From: Ditylenchus dipsaci
Lineage: Eukaryota; Nematoda; Chromadorea; Rhabditida; Anguinidae
Direction of reading: 5' to 3'
Assembly: GCA_004194705.1 (NCBI GenBank)
Contig: SADC01000169.1
Coordinates: 146,119 to 210,118 of the forward strand
Length of the DNA: 64,000 nucleotides
The notes under the pieces were generated by a model. It saw only the letters and a list, made by a program, of their open reading frames with translations, was not told where the DNA came from and made no database searches. The translations under genes were made by a program, and so were the position numbers. How positions within the stretch are numbered: position 1 is the first letter of the stretch; each line of letters starts with the position of its first letter. This document shows positions 52,382 through 63,611 of the stretch, piece by piece.

Positions 52382-53667
52382 ACTGGTGTGTGAAAAGTTC
52401 CCTGACAAACTTTGAGCTCGTTATTGAACGTGAAATGATTTCTATAAGAAAATTTCAAAACACAGGTCTTGTATCTTTATTCATCCTCTTTCAAATAGCA
52501 TATAAAGTTTTATTGGAATATTTTGGAAAAGCCATTATTTGGCGGCAGGAGTACACTATTTGGGGTGGTCCAAAAGTGCGTTTTTCAAAGTCTAAGTATT
52601 TTTGAGGCCGTTTAAACGATAGAAACGGCCAAAAAAATGTGTGGGCAGGCCATTTTCCGAAAGAAAAAAAAAATTCGGCTGAATTGGTCCCCCTTGGGTT
52701 TTTTGGCCATTTTTGCCTTGGTCCCCCATGGTTTTTAGTCATTTTTGGTATTTTTACCCGTTTTGGTCACTGAAGCTGGGCAAAAAGAGTATCTAAATGC
52801 ACTTTTTTGTTAGGAGTCTTCTCGAATTCATCTCTAAGGTAAGTGAGTTCGCGCATCTCTAACCAACCAAGCTCTCTTCGGGAGCGCAGAGGGCTTGGGG
52901 GCTTGGAGTTGAGATGCGCACACCCACATACCTTAGACACAAATCACTAGAAAGTAAGTCTGGATGCATGAAAACATTATGCATACTAGAGTTTATTTAT
53001 GCGGTAGGTCACAGTTAACAAAACTATGTTCAAAGTCCATCTTTTAGGTTCAACAAAGGTGTTTAAGTCAAAAAATGAACACACCATAGAGGGATCGAGA
53101 CAAAATGACCAAAACCGCAAGAGGGACCAAGGCAGTCGAATTTTTTTTAGAAAAATGGCGTTCCAACTTTTTCTTGGCCGTTTCTATCGTTCAAACGGCC
53201 TAAAATATATTTAGACCTTGAAAAAACGCACTTTTAGGCTACCCCAAATAGTGTACTTTCACTATTTGGCTACAATCACATGCGAGGTCATTTCGAAAAA
53301 ATTTGTATTTTGGTCATTTTTCAAAGAACTTGATTTTTTCCAAAAAGCCATATCTCAAAACCCAGATTTTGAAAATTTACTCTGTGAAGTGGCTTTCGTA
53401 GCTCTTGAACTGCGCTACAACATAGTACTCTAATCTTGCTGTAGCCTTAAGCTTTCAATTCAAATTTCGATCAGTTAAAGTGATGAAAATGCTTATCAAC
53501 ATCTCAAAATGACCTCGCATGTGTTTGTAGCCAAATAATGGCTTTACCAAAATATTCCAATAAATTGAATGAAGCTACGAAACCTGTGTTTTGAAATTTT
53601 CTTATAGAAACCATTTCACGTTCAATAAGGAGCTCAAAGTTTGTGCGGGAACTTTTTACACGCCAGT
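52382..53667. mobile_element. Inverted-repeat element with CTGGTGTGTGAAAAGTTCC ends
   Basis: ACTGGTGTGTGAAAAGTTCC at the left; its complement GGAACTTTTTACACGCCAGT at the right. The arms continue through ACAAACTTTGAGCTC, CGTGAAATG and AACACAGGT. A second nested foldback inside has ends GGAGTACACTATTTGGGGT and ACCCCAAATAGTGTACTTTC (52,549-53,270) and carries the GGGACCAAGG and GATGCGCACACCCACATACC families. No transposase seen. Confidence 0.7.
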
Positions 53668-53669
53668 CA

Positions 53670-55735
53670 TTACTTTGCTTTCAGTATTTGAACTCCTTAT
53701 TTTTCGATTTGGTCAGTTTAATAATGCTTGATTAAATGCTTTATGGCATTTTTTACATTCTTTAGATTTCCTTGCAGCACAGATCTATGAATAGAAAGTT
53801 GGTACAAATAGGTTTCAAAAAAAGATTATCAACAAGTTCTAGCGTGTCAAATGAAATGTGCAAACATAAAATAGACCAAATCCACTTGTTCAACAAGGTA
53901 ATTCAAATAGCGATAAACATAAAAACTACTCGATAATTTTTTTTTGATTTTATAAAAAAAAATTATTTGCCCCCTGTGATTTGGGCCTTGGTCTGTGGAT
54001 GACCTGTAGATGAGAAAACACCACGAAAAAAAATTGTGATCATTTCAAAAAGGCAGTATTTTTTTGATACACTCTGTATTTATGTCGCTCAAATCTTGTT
54101 TCTCGACTTTTTATATGGTCCTAGCTCGAAAAAGCCTTAATTCAGATGAAAAAAAATACGGAAATAAATGATTCCGGAAGTATTTCGAAATATTTGTCAA
54201 AGACTGTAAAATTCTTGCGTATACTGTTTCAAGTTTTAAAAAATATATAAAAATAGGATTTTCCATTGCTGAAAAGAGTCAACTACAACCCATCAAAAAG
54301 CGTGTTGGTCAGAAAGCTGAATTTTTACAACACTACTAGAGCATACAGGTAACATTACGGCTGCGTCGGATATAAATAATTATTGGATCAGGCATGAAAA
54401 AATGCCGGATATCGGACATTTATAAAATATTTCAAAAAGTTAATATTTTTTAGATAAATAATTCAAAAATTCGGCCATTTTGTCGATGTCGCATATCCAA
54501 TGCAGTCTTGTCAAACATCAATCTTAATATAACCATTTCCAAACATATATGCGTTTAGAAGCCAAGTTGGACACTATGTGGAGTAAGAAAACTTAAATGT
54601 CACATTCTTTTGCAATTAAAAAAAAATACTAATTAAAAACATGCATTCAGCAACAATCTTGCCTCCATCCAACTAAGATTCCGTTCCATGACTGTGGTTA
54701 AAGCAGAGCAATCCTACAAATACAATACCTTCAACTTTTTGGGTAACGAAGAAGCAAAAAAAAGAAATGAGGTTTTTTTAAGTATTTCAGTGGACATGGG
54801 AAGCACACTAGGTATTTTTTTTATTGAGACATCACATTTTTGTCAAGCCTGGGCGTCTCATGTTGTGAGGTTTCATCACACCTAAAAAATAATATTTTGA
54901 GGCCTTGTATATAAATAAATAACAGTGGTGTGGCCATCGTATCACACATAATGAAATTCAAAAATTAGAAAATTTGTAAGCCGGTAACGAATTTTTCGGC
55001 ACTTAATGGGGAGTCAAAAAAACGTGAAAAACAGCAATGTAAAATATTTGCTGTAGGCTGAGACATAGGTCCTCAAAGTCGAGGATGGCGGATTATCAGA
55101 CAGCTGCGGATAAATAGAGGTTATACGAGAAGCCTTCGATTTATAATTAAAGTAGTCACCTGCCACAAAGACATTTAGTTTTGGTAAAAAAAACTAATAC
55201 TAAAGGTACTTTGCGACAGAACAGCGTAGAGGTACTAGGCTAAAAGTTTACTATAAACAAAGATAGTCCGAATATAAGAATTTAGGTCTCTACTTTGGCA
55301 TGACTATTCTCACAGTTTTCGAGTTGGTTATCTTTGTATTCTATAGGTAAGTAAACTTGCAATATACTATCCCATTTCAGGAAACTTTGAAAAGTATTGG
55401 TATTAACATAAGTTCCAGGAACGCTCGTGTGACCTTTTTTTTTTGGCGGAAATATCAGAATCTGATCTTTTTGTCTATTGATATTATGTTGATAACTTGA
55501 CGTTTTCAACCATCAGAATGAAGAAAATCGAGAAAAAAAAGTTTTGCACTATTTTGCTTTGGTCCCACCTGCGGTCATTATCACCTATAAAAATCAAATT
55601 TTCATTCTTGAATCAGATACAGCAAATCCAGAATTCTGACACCAGATTTGTGATCAGCGTCTCCGATTTTCTCATGAAACTAGTCATAAACGCTAATAAC
55701 GGTCACACGAGCAGTTCTGTTCATTTGATTCAGTG
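53670..55735. other. AT-rich stretch, no gene supported
   Basis: 54,688-54,885 (+) gives a 65-codon ORF (MTVVKAEQSYKYNTFNFLGN) with varied composition, but no domain or clear splice context. 55,600-55,670 shares ATTCTGACACC(A/G)...GTGATCAGCGT with 985-1,010. Nothing else stands out. Confidence 0.35.
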
Positions 55736-55942
55736 AATCGATTCGCCAGAAAAGTTCAATCGAAATTCGGCGAATCAATCGATTCGCAAAATTTGGCGAA
55801 TTGATAAACTCGCGAATCGATTAATTCGATTCGCGAGACAAAAAAAGACGTGCGAATCGAATCAATCGATTCGCGAGTTATCGATTCGTGAGTTATCGAT
55901 TCGCCATATCACGCGAATCGATTTATTCGCGATTCTCGACAC
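55735..55942. repeat. GCGAATCGATTAATTCGATTCGC palindromic array
   Basis: About a dozen overlapping copies of CGAATCGAT / ATCGATTCG in both orientations, including CTCGCGAATCGATTAATTCG. A short relative lies at 59,273-59,345. Confidence 0.75.
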
Positions 55943-56039
55943 GAAATCAACCATTTTTAAATTTTTTTTGTATGATATTCAAGGGTGGGCAAAGACCAGA
56001 TGGCTGAGGACCCACTCCGGAATGGCCTTGGCGAACACA

Positions 56040-56295
56040 GAGCTTGGCGAACACAGCTAAATTTAATCGAGTGGAAGTCCAGAAAATTGCCAATGGAAGT
56101 CCACCAAATTACCAATGGACTCCAATCGACTACCAGTGGTAATTTCGTGGACTTCCACTGGCAGTTGGTGGTGTAGCACTGGCAATTTGATGGTGTACCA
56201 CTGGCAGTTGGTGGTGCACCACTAGCAATGCGGTGGCGTACCACTGGCAATTCGGTGGACTTCCAGTGGCAATTTGGTGGACTTCCACTGAAAAA
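56040..56295. repeat. CCACTGGCAATTTGGTGG minisatellite
   Basis: About ten units of ~24 nt with CCACTGGCA(A/G)TT(T/G)GGTGG and its complement-like form CCACCAAATTACCAATGG at the left. ORFs on both strands follow the repeat. A looser related region (CCAGTGGTAATCC) is at 59,035-59,265. Confidence 0.75.
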
Positions 56296-56307
56296 AATAC
56301 GTGCTCT

Positions 56308-56378
56308 ACCCTAAATGGGGTCGAACTCATGACTTTAACTATCCGACCTGACGTCTTATCCTCTAGGCCACCATGTCG
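56308..56378 (-). repeat. tRNA-derived SINE-like unit
   Basis: On the minus strand: GACATGGTGGCCTAGAGGAT (A box TGGCCTAGAGG), then ATGAGTTCGACCCC (B box) 35 nt later. It lacks a matching 3' acceptor strand. Confidence 0.5.
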
Positions 56379-56700
56379 TTTTTACTGGTAGTGGTAGAAG
56401 TCGGGCTATATACCTTATTTAGTGTAATTGGAAAGCGAGATGCTGTTTTTATAAACTCTTTTAACCAATCCATTTTTGCTGTGGTGGAGGTACGTGTGGG
56501 TGAATATTTAGTGGTTTTTTATTTTGAAGCTGTTTACGAATCACTTTACCCGGAATATTGAGACCATTTGAAATTTGTTCGGCCAGTTCCCGATGGCCAA
56601 TTTTTTATGTTGTTCAGACCGGAATGGGCACTGAAGATAAAAGCAAAAAGCAGAGCAAATATTTTTTAAAGACGTTTATTGCACTTTCTGATTGCACTAA
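56373..56700. other. Stretch without a supported gene
   Basis: A 62-codon plus ORF (56,373-56,561) starts within the SINE-like unit; it is Val/Phe-rich without a domain. The minus strand shows nothing. Confidence 0.3.
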
Positions 56701-56712
56701 TGCACTACAGTG

Positions 56713-57117
56713 ACCGCGTCCTCCTCCGCGTCCTCTTTTTTTCATCGCCGTCCTGCAATTTTCATTAACTTTTTTTATAAGGCAATCGCACTTTTTATTT
56801 TACATTATATTATTAATTTTTATTTTAATACTCTATTTTTGGATGATCATCCCATTTTTTGATTTATATTTGAACAAATGAGGCCGTTATAATTTTCTGA
56901 TTTTTTCAAAATTTCTGTGGAAAATTGGGACGGCTCATTGAAATAAAAATGAAGTCAAACATGGACAGTTACCCAAAAAGTACGAAAATGAAAACTAAAT
57001 ATATAATGTAAATAAAAAAGCGATTTAATATAAAAAATGTGTTAAAAAACCACAGGACGGCGATGAAGAAAAGTAGGATGGCAAAGGATAGCGCAGTCGC
57101 TATGGTCAACTGCGGTG
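56713..57117. mobile_element. Foldback MITE with CGTCC/GGACG inverted words
   Basis: ACCGCGTCCTC...CATCGCCGTCCTGC on the left, and AGGACGGCGATGAAG...GCGCAGTCGCT on the right, with AAAAAGCGA(T/-) and TTACATTATAT(T/A) words inverted further in. Weakly similar to 43,026-43,437. Confidence 0.6.
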
Positions 57118-57119
57118 CG

Positions 57120-57650
57120 AGCTAGTGGGGAAACATTGTCGTTACCCGCCTGGTGACTTTACGTAGCTGGTTGCTTGGAGTTTTTTTCTTGATCAAAGCC
57201 TGCTTGGCATATTTCATCCAATAAACTAGCATGCTGCATTTTTTGAATTATGCTTAGGGCATTGGATTTTTAGAGGGTGATGGCTCATTTTTCAACTACA
57301 CCGTGAGATAAATTTCAAACCAGCCATTACAGTCAATCCTCCATAGAAAGAACCCATCATGTTTGTTTCCGCGTAGGATTTAACACATTTCACTTCAATT
57401 TTCGAAACTATCTACTAATTACCGATCGTTTTTCAGAAACCTAAGATTTTTTATCATCTGAAAACATCAGCTATTCTTTTTTAATAATAGATGACCTCAA
57501 AAATAGAGACGAAAAATGGAGAAATTTTCTGATTTCGAAAAACTATCGTTAAAACCGGGACCCCCGCCCCTTTTGTGACTAGACTGCCTAAAAAGAATTA
57601 GTAAAAGCTTACAAAAGTAAGTACAAAAGTAAAAATTTAACGCTAAGGTA
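57120..57650. other. AT-rich stretch, no gene seen
   Basis: Only short unrelated ORFs. TTACCGATCGTTTTTCAGAAA (57,419) resembles words at 45,071, probably another repeat. Confidence 0.35.
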
Positions 57651-57658
57651 GCTGTCGA

Positions 57659-57923
57659 AGGGGCAGGGCCGATTCGTATTCACTTTTCTCGCATTTGACA
57701 GAACTCGCATTCGCGTTTTTCGTATTTGACAGAACTCGTATTCGCAAAACTTGTATTCCACGAAATTCGCATTCGACAAAACTCGTATTTGACAAAACTA
57801 ATATTAGGATAATGCCTTGTGAATATGTGTTTAACTCATACGAACAAGAATTTATTTAGAATACGAGTTTTGTCAAATGCAAGTTTTGTTTTGAGAAACG
57901 CGAATACGAATCGGCCCTGCCGC
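57659..57923. mobile_element. hAT-like MITE, TSD GCTGTCGA
   Basis: 265 bp between exact 8-bp repeats GCTGTCGA (57,651-57,658 and 57,924-57,931). Ends GGGGCAGGGCCGATTCGTAT and ATACGAATCGGCCCTGCCGC. The inside repeats CTCGTATTTGACAAAA. Confidence 0.88.
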
Positions 57924-58128
57924 GCTGTCGAATCTAGGCTTAACTGTATGAAGTACCACCAGGGTTAGTAAAATGTTACTTTTTGAGTCACATTATGAAT
58001 TAAAAAAAAATTTTTTGCTTCCATGACTTGTTTTCTTAGACACGCCATTGGGCCATCTAATATTTGTACATAACAGTGTGAGGACATTTTCCTTGTCTTT
58101 TTATTGGAATCTAGAAGATGCATATTAC

Positions 58129-58311
58129 GGTTCTTTCCGGTTATCCGGGGAACATTTGTAAACTGATGGTGGAGTGATGGCAAATCGCTTCCTCCAACGT
58201 TGAACTGATGGTAGAACTGATGGTGTAAAAATGATCGAAATGGTAAAAGAATTAAGGAAAAATGGTTAAGTAATTGAAAAATTAATGTTCCCCGGATAAC
58301 CGAAAAGAATC
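58129..58311. mobile_element. hAT-like MITE, TSD CATATTAC
   Basis: 183 bp between exact 8-bp repeats CATATTAC (58,121-58,128 and 58,312-58,319). Ends GGTTCTTTCCGGTTATCCGG and CCGGATAACCGAAAAGAATC. Confidence 0.88.
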
Positions 58312-58319
58312 CATATTAC

Positions 58320-59450
58320 AATTTGAAAACCGAAGTAATAGGAGTAGAGACAGAAATGGGACGGGATCTCGTCAGGATCCCGATCACGCCTGAGTCGATT
58401 TTGAACCAAAACCCTTTCCAAAAATCCGGCACGATAAATTCCCAAAACCCCGTCTCTAAATCCCGCCTGATGAATTCCCGAAATCCCAAAACTCCGAATC
58501 TTATTTTTCTACTATATTATATGACTGCACTGAAGAAAAAATCGAAAAAGTTGATATTTAGGGCGTAAATAAAAAAACGCTTATTTTTTCAACCCTCCGA
58601 ATCTATATGTTCCTCAATTTTTAAATTAGTGTTTGGTGGTTTGTTATAAAAGTAGGATCCAGGGAAATTGAACTCAAGATATTAATGGCTTGTTCACGTT
58701 GTTAGATTTCGAGTTAAATGAGTTAGAGTTAAGTGTTGACGTAACCGAAAACCGAACTCTGAAATTATTTTACATGAGATGTCGCGTTCCAAAAAAGGAT
58801 GGCCAAACAAGGAATAAATTGTTTTATATAAAAAGCTCTACAAGCATTGCAAAAAATGAAATTTAGGTGCCGACTTATAAAAGAAAATACGGTATGCAAG
58901 ATTTCAACAAATTTAATAAAGACTGATTGGTCAACCGTAATTATATATTTAAGAAAAATCCCAGTTTAAAAACCGCAGCATGCATTTCCAATTATGAAAA
59001 GACCATATCGTGAGGACTACGCTACGTCAGTTTGATCCAGTGGTACGCCAAAAAGGGCCGGTGGAATGCCACCAAGTGCCACTGGAATGCTACTTAGTTA
59101 TTTGATCCAGTGGTAATCCGCTATATTACCACTGGTTTCTAGCTGAGTCCAGTAGTAACCCAGTAGACTGCCACTGCATTTTGTCTAATCCAGTGGTAAT
59201 CCACTGGATTAGACAACCTTGGTGGCAATCCAGTGGTAATTAGTGGCGTACCACTGGGTTAAAATTAGCTGTGAATCGATAACGCGCGAATCGATTAATT
59301 CGATTCACGCGTCTTTTTTGTCTAGCGAATCGAATTAATCGATTCACTCAAAAACGAACTTATGTTACGAACTTATGTTAAAGGACGTTTAACTTATGTT
59401 TAACTTAAATGTTTAACTTATGTTAAACATTTTGACCCTACCGGAGTATA
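58320..59450. other. Gene-free repeat mosaic
   Basis: 58,685-58,760 starts TGGCTTGTTCACGTTGTTAG, one end of the 23,086 family without a partner. 59,035-59,265 has CCAGTGGTAATCC words. 59,273-59,345 is a GCGAATCGATTAATTCG copy. 59,360-59,425 repeats AACTTATGTTTAACTTA. The 81-codon ORF 58,323-58,568 is Asn/Pro/Lys-rich and unsupported. Confidence 0.45.
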
Positions 59451-59552
59451 TACTGGAGCTGGGCAAAAAGAGCCTCTAAATGCATTTTTGTTTAAGAGTT
59501 CTGCTCGGAATTATGTCTAAGGTAAGTGAGTGTGCGCATCTCAACCCCAAGC

Positions 59553-59597
59553 AACCAAGCTCCCTGCGCCCCCTTCGGGGGCGCAGGGAGCTTGGTT
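59553..59597. repeat. 21-bp perfect GC-rich hairpin
   Basis: AACCAAGCTCCCTGCGCCCC C, then TTC, then the exact complement. It lies in a copy of the GATGCGCACACC family (59,455-59,600) followed by a T run. A slipped register would place a TTCG tetraloop at the tip. Confidence 0.88.
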
Positions 59598-59599
59598 TT

Positions 59600-60355
59600 T
59601 ACGCTAAATTGGTCTATTTTCGGTCTTTTCCCACCCCGAAATAGCCCTAAATCCCTTCAAAAACGGTCAAAATAGGTATTTTTGGGTGGTTCCAAAACTA
59701 AATTTTTTATTTACCAGAACTCAAAAATAATGCCTTTTTCGAGCTTAGGTCTTTTAGGTCGATATAGGGTGTTTGGAAACACTTCAAAAAATTTTATTTG
59801 GTGGGGGGGGGGGGAGGTTATACTCCGGTAGCGCCGTAATTTTACTATACAATTACACAATTGTAAAATCTGCCATGATCACCAAGTAAAAGAGTTGGCC
59901 AAATAGCCAACATTATAGAATTGCTCAGCCATAGCCGCTATATGGCCAGCCATGTACTCGGCCATGACCCAAATTTAGATTAAATGTAAAGATAAAGTTT
60001 GATGAATTCTAGAGATGCTTCCAACCCTTTCCAAGTACAAAATGTGCCACCTCAAGCTGTAAGTCGATTTGCCTAATTAAAAAATGCATTGAATCATTGT
60101 TTAGACCATCTACAACATTCCAGCAGCTGCTACCAAAAATTCTTTAAAACAGCGTGGAAAACCAATCATCCTCAAAAAACGACCCCCAATTATATTATGC
60201 CAACCTTGTTCTAAAATGAATCTACATTCATTTTATTAAAAGAAAGAAGTACAGATGCAAACAAAAAATTACGATTTGTAATCAAAGGATGAGGTGTGCT
60301 AGGCTTACTAGATCATAGGCCATATTTAAGCTTCGGTTTACTAGATTTTAATAAT
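59600..60355. other. AT-rich stretch, no gene seen
   Basis: A G run at ~59,801-59,813 is followed by TATACTCCGGTAGCGCC, the same style as the ends of 29,349-30,307. 59,890-59,960 has ATAGCCAACAT/GGCCAGCCATG words. No gene. Confidence 0.4.
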
Positions 60356-60358
60356 AAT

Positions 60359-60485
60359 TACCGTATTGCCCCCCCCCCCTTTTTACTAATATTTCAGAGT
60401 TAAGACCATTTTCGATAATCAATTTCAAAATTTGCAGAGGTTTAAAAAATAAGCGCCCAGGGCGGCAATTAGAGGAAATACGGTA
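60359..60485. mobile_element. TACCGTATTGCC MITE with C run
   Basis: TACCGTATTGCCCCCCCCCC ... GGCAATTAGAGGAAATACGGTA. The right end matches TACCGTATTTCCTCTAATTG at 27,530 and 45,282. Confidence 0.75.
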
Positions 60486-60599
60486 CTCAGTAAGCTACAG
60501 AATGGGGAGGAAAATCACCAGCTACCCACCGTAAGAGAGTATTATTCCTAGAATAATAGCATTTCCGATTTAGACATAAGTTATTACACTCGACGAAAT

Positions 60600-60835
60600 G
60601 GTGAGCTTTCGATTGCGGATTTTCAAATGCGGATTCCACATTTGCGGATTTCACATTTGCGGAACCCACTTTAGAGACTCCACAAATGCGGATTCCACAT
60701 TTGCGCATTATTATTTGCGGATTTTGCTTTTGCGGATTCACTTTTGCGGACATTGAAATGCGGATTTTTATTTGCGGCTTACATATTTGCGGATATCTTT
60801 TTGCGGATTTTCACTATTGTCGTATTTTCATTTGT
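60600..60835. repeat. ATTTGCGGATTCCAC array, forward
   Basis: About 15 units of 11-14 nt of the type (A/T)TTTGCGGATT(T/C)CAC. The inverted array CCGCAAATGTGGAAT is at 62,280-62,605. Together they enclose 1.45 kb. Confidence 0.8.
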
Positions 60836-60939
60836 AGATAGCAAATTTTCAAATTAGTTCTCACACATTTAGAAATAAATGGCTGAATTAGCCTCAACGG
60901 TGTACGATAAAAATATACCAATCGTTTTGAACACTTAAA

Positions 60940-61175
60940 TGGGTATACCCACGCTAATAAGAGGTGGTGCGCGGGAATTCAAAATTTTTTTCCTAATCAT
61001 TGAACTTGTGTATGGATTTTTCAATTTGCTTTCTAACAAAACAAGGCCTAGAATTTTATTTTCGGTATAGTTTTGTTAGAAACCAAGTTAAAAAATCCGT
61101 ACACAAGTTTGATGATTAATGAAAAAATGGAATTCCCGGGCACCAAATTTCATTTGCGTGGGCATGCCTCTTTAA
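60940..61175. repeat. Foldback repeat of the citrate-synthase-intron family
   Basis: GGTATACCCACGCTAATAAG ... CATTTGCGTGGGCATGCC, with TTTCTAACAAAACAAGGCC and TTTTGTTAGAAACCAAGTT inside. Matches 27,195-27,378. Confidence 0.65.
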
Positions 61176-61788
61176 AAGAAAAACCCTCCAGGCGTTATGG
61201 GTACCCACCAGGTGGCTGAAATACCTTTTAGATAGGCAGTTGAGGTACAATCCCGGCGATTCAAGTGCCCTTTAGGTGGTTCCGGTGCTCTTCGTATAGT
61301 TCAGGTACCATCAAGGTGTTTCAAGGACGCTCAATGTGGTTCAGCTATAATCCAGATGGTTCAAGTCAGAGTGAGTACCAAAAAACCAGACTAAAATCTA
61401 CCATCTTCAATGAAGAAGGAAACGAAACCTATTTTAAAAAACAAGTTTAATCAGAAGTGTTTGTGCTTGAAAGGAAGCCAATATGTTATACTTGAGGTTT
61501 CCGGCAAGACATCAGACATAAGTTTTCAAAGAGTGCCATGAAATTGCGCTTCAACACAAAAGTGTGACACACGCCCGTTCTCAAATACTATATAGAGATC
61601 CCAGGTATCAAATCCTTTGTTCATAAGGTGGAATCGGAGGGATTTCAAATGGAAGAGGGTTTTTTTCGCAGCAGGATTGGCAATAGGTGGCTTTCAGGCC
61701 AACAAGTGAAGTTTTGAAAAAAATCTTTTTTTTCACCTTCATTGTTAGTTTTCTAGTGTATTCTATCAGCGCATCTAACATTTTTATA
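61176..61788. other. Gene-free stretch with AGGTGGTTC repeats
   Basis: 61,190-61,360 carries degenerate units of GGTGGTTC(A/C)GGT(A/G). The 169-codon minus ORF 61,608-62,117 crosses the MITE at 61,791-61,976 and contains two translations of its arms (SLLREFVI), so it is not a gene. Confidence 0.5.
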
Positions 61789-61790
61789 TA

Positions 61791-61976
61791 CAGTCGACTC
61801 TCCCAATAACGAACCGCCTGAATAACGAACTCTCTCAATAACGAACACTTTTTTTGGTTTGGTTTGGTTGGATTTTCGATAAAGTACTTATAACGGACCT
61901 TCTCAATAACAAACTCTCTCAATAACGAACACCTAGAGCCGGTCCCCAGGGGGTTCGTTATTGGGAGAGTCGACTG
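61791..61976. mobile_element. 186-bp CAGTCGAC MITE, TA duplication
   Basis: CAGTCGACTCTCCCAATAAC ... GTTATTGGGAGAGTCGACTG, with TA on both sides (61,789-61,790 and 61,977-61,978). The inside repeats CTCAATAACGAAC and has GGTCCCCAGGGGGTTCG near one end. Confidence 0.85.
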
Positions 61977-62279
61977 TACAAATCTGAAGACATTTTCCTT
62001 ATTTTTTTTCGAAATCTTGCAAGCGCATATTATAGCAAGAAAATCGAAGTAACTTTTATAAAATTTCACAAAAAATAAGATGGACTGAGATGTGGCCTGA
62101 AAAACCTTTTTTGCCAACCTTGGTTTGCTGTATCGTACGTCAATATAAGGTCTCTGATTGCTTGATCTGTTGCTGTAGCTTGATCAGAGCGTTTCATATT
62201 CGCTGAAATTCGTTTCGGTCGTTTGTTCTTCTTTAATAGCTCTAAAATGAGTCATTTATGAGAAGAAAAGTAGAATTGA

Positions 62280-62605
62280 GTACGCATATAAAAATCCGCA
62301 AATGTTAAGTACGCATATGAAAATCCGCAAATGCAGAGTACGCATGTAACAAGTCCGCAAATTTAAAACTAGAGTCCGCAAGAGAATAATCCGCAAATGT
62401 GAAATCCGCATTTGAAAATCCGCAAATGTAGAGCCTGCAAATGTGGAATCCGTAAAAAAAATCCCCGAATATGCAATCCGCAAGTGTAGGATCCGCAAGC
62501 GCATATCCCCATTAGAGAGTACGCAAATGTGGAATCCAACTGTGTGAATCCGCATATGACAATCCGGGAATGTGGAATCCGCATAAAAAAATCCGCAATC
62601 GAATG
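62280..62605. repeat. ATCCGCAAATGTGGA array, reverse
   Basis: Inverted partner of 60,600-60,835: about 20 units of AATCCGCAAATG(T/C). Minus ORFs 62,256-62,584 (GFHICxL-like repeats) are translations of it. Confidence 0.8.
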
Positions 62606-62736
62606 CTCGCAGACGAAATCGTGTAAGCGCTCGTTAAGGGGTAGGGGCTAGGTTCTGCCCACTTTTAGCTAAGGCATAAGTCTTTTTACTGTGACCGATC
62701 AATGATAAATACACGACAGAGTCCTTCTGGGACGTA

Positions 62737-62820
62737 CGGTACGTGACATAATTTCGTCGGACCGAAATTTCGTCGGCCCAAAATTTCGCCGAGGCCATAA
62801 TTTTGTCGCGTATGATATTC
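62737..62820 (+). repeat. MULE-type terminus with AAATTTCGTCGGCC units
   Basis: Starts CGGTACGTGACATAATTTCG, the same outer 12 bases as the MULE at 31,852, then four units of ~15 nt, ATTTCGTCGG(C/A)CC(A/G). No gene follows before 62,900. It may be a solo end or belong to an element continuing past the window. Confidence 0.6.
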
Positions 62821-62894
62821 GCGTCATTTTGTTAAGTTTTGCTCATTGATTCAATTCAGTGTTGCGAACCACTGGGCGGCGGTGAATTCATCCA

Positions 62895-63560
62895 TCGGGC
62901 ATACTGAAAACGGTTTGATGGTGGTAAAACGCCGTTTTCTCAAATATTTTTGAGTTTTGGTAAAATCGAGTTTTTGTAAAATCAATTGTATCCCAATACT
63001 CGAAAAAAATACCATACAAAAGCTTATTTCACTATTGTCAAACCATCCTCAGCGTGTCCGAATAAGTCCAGAAAGCAGGCTTTGAAACGTGAAAAACGTG
63101 ATTTTTTTTATCCAAGTGGACGTCCACTTGATTTGGTTGTACCCAGGTAGTCGTACCCAGTTGGGGAATTCAGGTAGTGTAGTGGTACCCGGGTATTAAT
63201 ATTTTTGTATTGTAAAGAACTTTTAAAAATTTAAATTTTTTATGATCTAACTTCAGTTTGACTGGATAATCCATGCGCAAACTAAACAAGTGGTCGCCCA
63301 CTCGGATCGAATTTTTTTTACGTTTTGGGTTCCAAAACCTGTTTTCTGGACTGATTCAGGCGTGCTAAAGATGGTTTCATAACAATTAAATAAGGTTTTG
63401 TTTGATATTTTTTGAGTATTGGGGAATAATTGATTTTACCAAAACTCGTTTCTACTAAAACTAAAAAAACGCCTACAAAACGGCATTTTATCGCTATCAA
63501 ACCATCTTCAGCATCCCGAATTCGTCCAGAAAATAGGTTTTGGAACACGAAAAAGTAAAA
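62895..63560. repeat. R2 repeats, foldback arrangement
   Basis: 62,900-63,070 and 63,280-63,545 each contain paired ACGGTTTGATGGTGGTAAAACGCCG-type arms (written here only in part), GAACAGGTTTTGG words and CAAGTGG(A/T)CG(T/-)CCACTTG. The minus ORF 63,318-63,635 carries the PS(L/S)ARLNQSRKQVLEP translation shared by other R2 copies, so it is repeat-derived. Confidence 0.6.
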
Positions 63561-63611
63561 AAAAATTCCACTGAATTTCCCCCAAACTGCCGGTGGGAAA
63601 AGTAAAAACCT

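Noticed and set aside
61608..62117. 169-codon minus-strand ORF, the longest in the window
   Set aside because: It runs through the CAGTCGAC MITE at 61,791-61,976 and contains two translations of its arms (SLLREFVI). No domain.
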